Shown piece by piece: positions 57,321 through 64,000 of a stretch of 64,000 bases of DNA (positions are counted from its first letter, which is position 1; every line of letters begins with the position of its first letter). The stretch spans positions 1,135,001-1,199,000 of the forward strand of contig NZ_CP044990.1 in the NCBI RefSeq assembly GCF_009017495.1. Direction: 5' to 3'. The notes under the pieces were generated by a model that searched no databases, was not told the DNA's origin, and saw nothing but the letters and a program-made list of their open reading frames with translations. The stretch is from Deinococcus sp. AJ005. Its GTDB lineage: Bacteria > Deinococcota > Deinococci > Deinococcales > Deinococcaceae. Position numbers and translations under genes: made by a program.

Positions 57321-58556
<1,236 letters not shown>

Positions 58557-58693
58557 GACCTCACGGTAACACTGCCGCCAGTGGGAAAATGGGCGTCTGT
58601 CTTGGCAGCACAGACGGGGCGGGCTGTGCGTTTAGAGGAGCGGGGATTTCTCTGTGCCAATCCTCTCTCTCCTCTTCTGCTACCCTGATCCCC

Positions 58694-59854
<1,161 letters not shown>

Positions 59855-59857
59855 ATC

Positions 59858-60307
59858 GTGTTTGTCCTGTCAGTGGGTGAAGATGTCTCAACAGTTGACG
59901 CGCTTAAGTTGCTCGCTTGGGTTTACGAGGGGAGCATCCAAAAGGGAGATATCATTACTTGTTTGGCGAGTCTGAGAGTAACGAGTTACGGATGGACCGA
60001 GGACTCGGAAACCCAATTATCCTACAAAATTAAAGATATTCAGCCAGTGGAAATAAAGGTCAATAAGATTGAAAAGGTTGGCGAATGGCAATCAATAGAT
60101 AGTGGCTACTCTGGAGCATTTTATCTGGAGGCTGTTTCAGACGAATGCGACAGCTTTTTGCGCAGTCTTCTTGAAGATAATGAGTTTCAGACTGAGAGCG
60201 TGAGGCAACAGGCAACGCATGAACAGCCAGTTGAACAGGCAGAAATTCTCTTATTTGACAGTCGCTCCACTGCCGATGCCTATCTTGAAGCACTTCCGCA
60301 GAGGTAG
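59858..60307 (+). CDS. Unknown protein, possibly an EF-Tu domain 2-like barrel
   Basis: A 149-residue protein from a GTG 3 nt after pheS. It is clearly less GC-rich than both neighbours, with many A/T-ending codons, a sign of transfer. The strands VEIKVNKIEKVGEWQSIDSG and GAFYLEA weakly resemble domain 2 of translation GTPases. No catalytic motif is visible, and no GTPase domain is attached. The fold proposal is tentative. Confidence 0.55.
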   Translation: MFVLSVGEDVSTVDALKLLAWVYEGSIQKGDIITCLASLRVTSYGWTEDSETQLSYKIKDIQPVEIKVNKIEKVGEWQSIDSGYSGAFYLEAVSDECDSFLRSLLEDNEFQTESVRQQATHEQPVEQAEILLFDSRSTADAYLEALPQR

Positions 60308-60309
60308 AT

Positions 60310-60810
60310 ATGTCCGAAACATTCGCCATCCCCTGCGTCGGCGCAATCATCACCCGCGAAGTCGGCGGCGTGCGCTGCCTGCTTATTCAGGAACGCCGCA
60401 AACTGGGTGCGGGCATTGAAAACGGAATGCTGGAAGTGGCGGCGGGCAAGGTCCGTGAATACGAGAACGTTTTTGACGCTTTGCGCCGCGAGGTTCACGA
60501 GGAAACGGGTTTGCGCCTGACTCACATTGAGGGTGAGGAAAACGCTGTGACCCGCACCGTGAACGGTTACAAGGTCATGAGCTACACGCCGTTTTGCACC
60601 ACTCAAAACCTGTCGGGCGGCTATTCCATCATTCTGCATAGCTTTACCTGCGAGGCGGAAGGCGAACCAGTGACACAGACATCTGAAACCCGGAATCTGC
60701 GCTGGATGCCGCTGGACGACTGCCGAACCCACCTTCAAAACCGCCCCGAAGATTTCTATCCCCTTCACATCAACGCGCTCAGCCTGTATCTGGGCCAGGA
60801 GAAGCCATGA
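60310..60810 (+). CDS. NUDIX hydrolase A of the phe cluster
   Basis: A 166-residue NUDIX protein. The box spans GKVREYENVFDALRREVHEE and TGL with all key Glu residues. The N-terminus AIPCVGAIITREVGGVRCLL is typical. The substrate is unknown. It begins 2 nt after the preceding gene and overlaps the next by ATGA, so all are in one operon. Confidence 0.88.
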   Translation: MSETFAIPCVGAIITREVGGVRCLLIQERRKLGAGIENGMLEVAAGKVREYENVFDALRREVHEETGLRLTHIEGEENAVTRTVNGYKVMSYTPFCTTQNLSGGYSIILHSFTCEAEGEPVTQTSETRNLRWMPLDDCRTHLQNRPEDFYPLHINALSLYLGQEKP

Positions 60811-61214
60811 GACCCCGCGCTGTCGGAATCCTCCTTAATAATGAAGACCAAGTGCTGCTGATGCTGCGAAACAAAGCGGGCAGCGCCTACGCCACGCTGC
60901 CCGGCGGCGGCATTGAACCCGGCGAAACCCCCGCTGAAGCTTGCGCCCGCGAACTGATGGAGGAAGTGAATCTGGTGGTGGCGGTGGGCGAGGAAGTGCT
61001 GGTGCTGGACAATCTGGATAACCACGAACACTATTTTCGCGTGTCCTACGTCGCCGGTCAGATGCGCCTGGGCGACGGTCCCGAAGGCATCCGCAACAGC
61101 GCCGAGAACTCATACGCGCCCCAGTGGGTGAACGTATCCGAACTGGACGCCGTGAATCTGGTGCCGGAGCAGGTGCGCGGGGTGGTTCGAACCCTCGTCC
61201 AGAACGCTGGCTGA
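60807..61214 (+). CDS. NUDIX hydrolase B of the phe cluster
   Basis: A 135-residue NUDIX protein with box GGGIEPGETPAEACAREL followed by MEEVNL. It is a paralog, not a copy, of the preceding gene. It is translationally coupled to it (ATGA overlap) and lies 39 nt before pheT, whose AAGAGG site follows. It may clean damaged or signalling nucleotides; the substrate cannot be read from sequence. Confidence 0.88.
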   Translation: MRPRAVGILLNNEDQVLLMLRNKAGSAYATLPGGGIEPGETPAEACARELMEEVNLVVAVGEEVLVLDNLDNHEHYFRVSYVAGQMRLGDGPEGIRNSAENSYAPQWVNVSELDAVNLVPEQVRGVVRTLVQNAG

Positions 61215-61253
61215 CCCTGCATCCCCCTCTCCGCCCTATTAAGAGGTTCCACC

Positions 61254-63713
61254 ATGAAATTGCCCTATTCCTGGCTTCAAGAACTTGTTCCTAACCTTCC
61301 GCCCGTCACCGAACTGGAACCTATCTTCGCTAACTTGGGCCTTCCACTGGAAGGGATTGAAGAGACGCCCACGCCCCCTGAAGGCGTCCTCCTCTCCGTC
61401 ATCCTGCAAGCGGAGGCGATGGAAGGCACGCAACTGGCGAAACTGACCCTAGACACCGGGCCGCACGGCGAGCGCGTGATTGCCACGGGTGCGCCGGGTG
61501 CGGCGAGCCTGCCTGCCGGAACGGTGGTGGCGCTGGTCACGCCCGGTACGGCGCTGGGCGACACCGAGTACAGCGTCCGCACTTTGCAAGGCGTCGAATC
61601 CTGGGGCATGGCCGCCAGCGCCAAGGAGCTGAATATCGGCGAGAGCAGCGCCGGAATCCTGACCTTTCCGGCTGGTACGGCCAAAGCGGGAACGCCCATG
61701 CATGAGCTGTGGCCCACTGATCATGTTCTGGACATCGAAATCACCCCCAACCGCGCCGACGCCCTCAGCGCACTGGGGGTGGCGCGCGATCTGGCCGCCT
61801 TCCTCAAGCTGGAGCTGAAGCAGCCGCCCGCTGGCCCCGCCGCGCACGGCGACGGCGAAATCCGGGTCAGCCTGCCGCCGAAAGGATTGACCATCGAGCG
61901 CGATCCATCCAAGAAGCTGCGCTTCGGCTGCGATCACTTCGCCGCGCGGACGGTGGGCGGCGTGCAGAACGGCCCCTCGCCGCTGTGGATGCAGCGCCGC
62001 CTGTCTCTGGCGGGGATGCGCCCGATTGACCTGATCGTGGACACCAGCAATTACGTGATGCTGGAACTGGGCCAGCCCACCGCGCTGTATGACCGCCGCG
62101 ACGTGACGGATGATCAGATTCTGGTGGCCTTCGGGCTGCGGCAGGGCGAGGAAGTCGCTGATCTGATGGGCGGCATCCATACCGTTGGTCCCGAGGATCT
62201 GCTGATTCTGGACGGACGCGAACGTGGCGTTTCCACGGTGGCCGAAGCCTTTGCCAACGCCGGACAGCCTCAGCCGGGTGCGGGCGTGCTGGGCATCGCC
62301 GGGATCATGGGCGGAGATCACGGGCGGGTGCGGGCCGACACGACGGACGTGGTGATTGAGTCCGCACACTTTGACCCGGTGTTGCTGCGGCGCACTAGCA
62401 CGCGCTTGGGCCTCAAGACCGACGCCGTTTACCGTTACGAACGCGGCGTCGATCCACTCCTCTCGCCCCGCGCTGCAGACCGCGTGGCCGGACTGCTGGC
62501 CGAATGCGGCGGCGGTCAGATCGAGCCGGGCGCGACGGTGGTGGGGGAACCGGAAATCCCCGGCCAGATCACCGCCTCTGCCGACGCCATCCGTGCGCTG
62601 CTGGGCATGCAGATCGACACGGCGGAGATGCGCGCCATCCTCGTCCGCCTGGGCTGTGAAGTGGCAGGCGAGGGCGACACGCTGCTTATCACGCCGCCGT
62701 CCTGGCGCATCGACATGATCATCTGGCAGGACGTGGCCGAGGAAGTCGCCCGCCTGCACGGCTATGCTGAACTGCCCGAAACGCTGCCCACGCTGCGAAT
62801 CCACGAGAGCAACATCGGCGCGTCCGCCGCCAACGACAACCGCCAGAACCTGCGCCGCACGCTGGCCGGGCTGGGCTTTCAGGAGGTGGTGACCTACACC
62901 TTCACCAGCGACGATGAAGCGCAAAAGGCGCGGGCTGAGGCTCCCGGCGTGCGTCTGCGGAATCCAATGACGGTAGACCGCACGGCGTTGCGGACAGCGC
63001 TGTACCCCAGCCTGCTGCGCGCCGCGCTGGCCCATCCCAAAGGCGAGCGCGTACTGCTGTCCGAACAGGGCCGGATTTTCCCGAAGAGTGGCGAGGCCGA
63101 GCGTCTGGGCCTGCTGATGCGCGGGCCACTCGCGCCGAACACCCATCAGGGCGGCGTGGCGGGCAGCTACAGCGCCTTCCGGGGCCTGCTGGAAACGCTG
63201 GCCGCCAGTCAGGGTGCGGCGCTGGAGATTCGTCAGTTGCGCGGCGAGTCGGTCCCCAGCGCCCTGCATCCCGGCATCGCGGGCGAGGTGGTCTGGAACG
63301 GGCAGGCCATCGGCTGGATCGGCGCAATGCATCCCGAAATTGCCCAGGAATTTGGGCTGAAGGGCGAGACGTTCCTTCTGGAAGTCGCGTTGCCGTTGCC
63401 GGGCCGGGCGTGGGGCTTCCGCGATCCCAGCCGCGCCCCTGTCGCGTGGCGTGATCTGGCCGTCATTGCCCCGCAGGACGTGGGTTATGGAGAGGTGGCC
63501 GCGCTGCTCAGGGCTGAGGCGGGGGAGGGGCTGGAAAGTGTCGAGCCGTTCGACGTATATACCGGAGACCAGATTCCTGCCGGGCAACGCAGCGTGGCCG
63601 TGCGGCTGGTCTTCCGGGGCGCTAAGACCCTGACCGACGCGGAAGTCGATCCCGTGATGGACCGCCTGATGGGTGCGGTGCGGGCACAGGGCTGGGGCAT
63701 CCGGGAAAAGTAG
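61254..63713 (+). CDS. pheT: Phenylalanyl-tRNA synthetase beta subunit
   Basis: An 819-residue subunit. It begins MKLPYSWLQELVPNLPPVTE. An OB-fold tRNA-binding region (~40-150), B3/B4 editing domains with NRADALSALGVARDLAAF, B5 with EIPGQITASADAIRALLG, a catalytic-like core, and a C-terminal ferredoxin-fold anticodon-binding domain (AWRDLAVIAPQDVGYGEV) follow in order. The length is normal. Confidence 0.95.
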   Translation: MKLPYSWLQELVPNLPPVTELEPIFANLGLPLEGIEETPTPPEGVLLSVILQAEAMEGTQLAKLTLDTGPHGERVIATGAPGAASLPAGTVVALVTPGTALGDTEYSVRTLQGVESWGMAASAKELNIGESSAGILTFPAGTAKAGTPMHELWPTDHVLDIEITPNRADALSALGVARDLAAFLKLELKQPPAGPAAHGDGEIRVSLPPKGLTIERDPSKKLRFGCDHFAARTVGGVQNGPSPLWMQRRLSLAGMRPIDLIVDTSNYVMLELGQPTALYDRRDVTDDQILVAFGLRQGEEVADLMGGIHTVGPEDLLILDGRERGVSTVAEAFANAGQPQPGAGVLGIAGIMGGDHGRVRADTTDVVIESAHFDPVLLRRTSTRLGLKTDAVYRYERGVDPLLSPRAADRVAGLLAECGGGQIEPGATVVGEPEIPGQITASADAIRALLGMQIDTAEMRAILVRLGCEVAGEGDTLLITPPSWRIDMIIWQDVAEEVARLHGYAELPETLPTLRIHESNIGASAANDNRQNLRRTLAGLGFQEVVTYTFTSDDEAQKARAEAPGVRLRNPMTVDRTALRTALYPSLLRAALAHPKGERVLLSEQGRIFPKSGEAERLGLLMRGPLAPNTHQGGVAGSYSAFRGLLETLAASQGAALEIRQLRGESVPSALHPGIAGEVVWNGQAIGWIGAMHPEIAQEFGLKGETFLLEVALPLPGRAWGFRDPSRAPVAWRDLAVIAPQDVGYGEVAALLRAEAGEGLESVEPFDVYTGDQIPAGQRSVAVRLVFRGAKTLTDAEVDPVMDRLMGAVRAQGWGIREK

Positions 63714-63732
63714 GGGAGAGGGTGGATAGGGG

Positions 63733-63763
63733 GCTGGGGCTAGACGCTCTGGCCCCTTTTCCA
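63733..63763 (+). terminator. Terminator after pheT
   Basis: GGGGCTAG pairs with CTGGCCCC (one G-U), followed by TTTTCC. It overlaps the 3' end of the convergent NUDIX gene. Confidence 0.65.
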
Positions 63764-64000
63764 GACCTTCAGGTTGTCCTGAATCAATGTTCCGCTCAGT
63801 TCCTCATCTTCTGGCAGTTCGTCTAACCCAAACCAGCCGACTTCCAGCACCTCGCCCTCCTGTGGGGTCAGTTGGCCTGCCACGTCCTCTGCCCGATACA
63901 GCACCGAAACGTTGTCCACCACATCTCCATGCAGATACATATAGCGGTAGTCCGGCCCACAGAACATCTCCAGCGGCTCCAGCGTTGCTGCCCTCAGGCC
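63740..64000 (-). CDS. NUDIX hydrolase, C-terminal part (5' end beyond window)
   Basis: The frame is open to the right edge, reading GLRAATLEPLEMFCGPDYRY and continuing with HGDVVDNVSVLYRAEDV and EVGWFGLDELPED. This is the region after the NUDIX box, which must lie outside the window. An internal ATG at 63967 is not the real start. It is the fourth NUDIX gene in the window. Confidence 0.8.
   Translation of the reverse strand, partial: GLRAATLEPLEMFCGPDYRYMYLHGDVVDNVSVLYRAEDVAGQLTPQEGEVLEVGWFGLDELPEDEELSGTLIQDNLKVWKRGQSV

Overview
The window looks like a chromosomal segment of a Deinococcus species. It is GC-rich. Many genes start with a TANNNT -10 box only 6-8 nt before an ATG/GTG, the leaderless-mRNA arrangement known from Deinococcus. 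It also carries an archaeal/eukaryal-type prolyl-tRNA synthetase, the futalosine-route menaquinone enzyme MqnD, and dispersed palindromic intergenic repeats. This assignment comes from gene content and style, not from a database match.

Left edge (1-2750): a putative lipoprotein gene, an IS3-type insertion sequence (614-1836) with a frameshifted transposase, and an AT-rich strip with three ~20-bp direct repeats (1928-2057). The strip ends exactly where comEC (DNA-uptake channel) is cut off after about 225 codons. This looks like one terminus of a larger mobile element that entered comEC; its body lies left of the window. comEA survives next to it.

2.7-10.3 kb: a GMC oxidoreductase, an HD-domain protein, a cysteine desulfurase, a membrane protein with a pseudokinase-like N-terminus and PASTA repeats, the azlCD amino-acid exporter pair, and a membrane-anchored alpha/beta hydrolase. 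10.3-16.7 kb: a formate (possibly oxalate/formate) module on the minus strand, consisting of a large molybdenum formate dehydrogenase, its DUF1641 partner, FdhD, an OFA-family MFS transporter and a 41-residue membrane protein. A 14-bp tandem repeat lies upstream of the dehydrogenase. mobA (42.8 kb) would supply the cofactor.

16.8-31.3 kb: HEAT-like repeat protein, DEDDh exonuclease, two OmpH/Skp-like periplasmic proteins, fadB and fadA separated by a hicAB toxin-antitoxin module plus a small Cys-rich gene, an HSL-type esterase, Nif3, thymidylate kinase, glutaminyl cyclase, QueG and a secreted M16 peptidase. 31.6-42.7 kb: chorismate mutase-DAHP synthase, truncated globin, an ABC-2 exporter, mqnD, ribF with an ADP-ribose-type NUDIX enzyme, a TilS-TadA fusion, lysA, beta-carbonic anhydrase and the SRP RNA.

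42.8-57.2 kb: mobA and an aldehyde dehydrogenase, proS, a methyltransferase, corA with two overlapping upstream small ORFs, a RelA-type synthetase, a cell-wall amidase, a compact pyrophosphatase-like protein, an SDR-TrxR-like-HAD run, and a GAF/HD-GYP signalling protein. 57.3-64 kb: glyA, then a pheS-x-NUDIX-NUDIX-pheT cluster behind an attenuator-like hairpin, and the end of another NUDIX gene.

Most promising unexplained features: the repeat-bearing element end in comEC, the proline/acid-rich leader ORF of corA, two intergenic elements built from inverted arrays of 8-bp GTCNNAAN units, the TilS-TadA fusion, a strong orphan promoter beside the SRP RNA gene, and insertions that split fadB/fadA and pheS/pheT.
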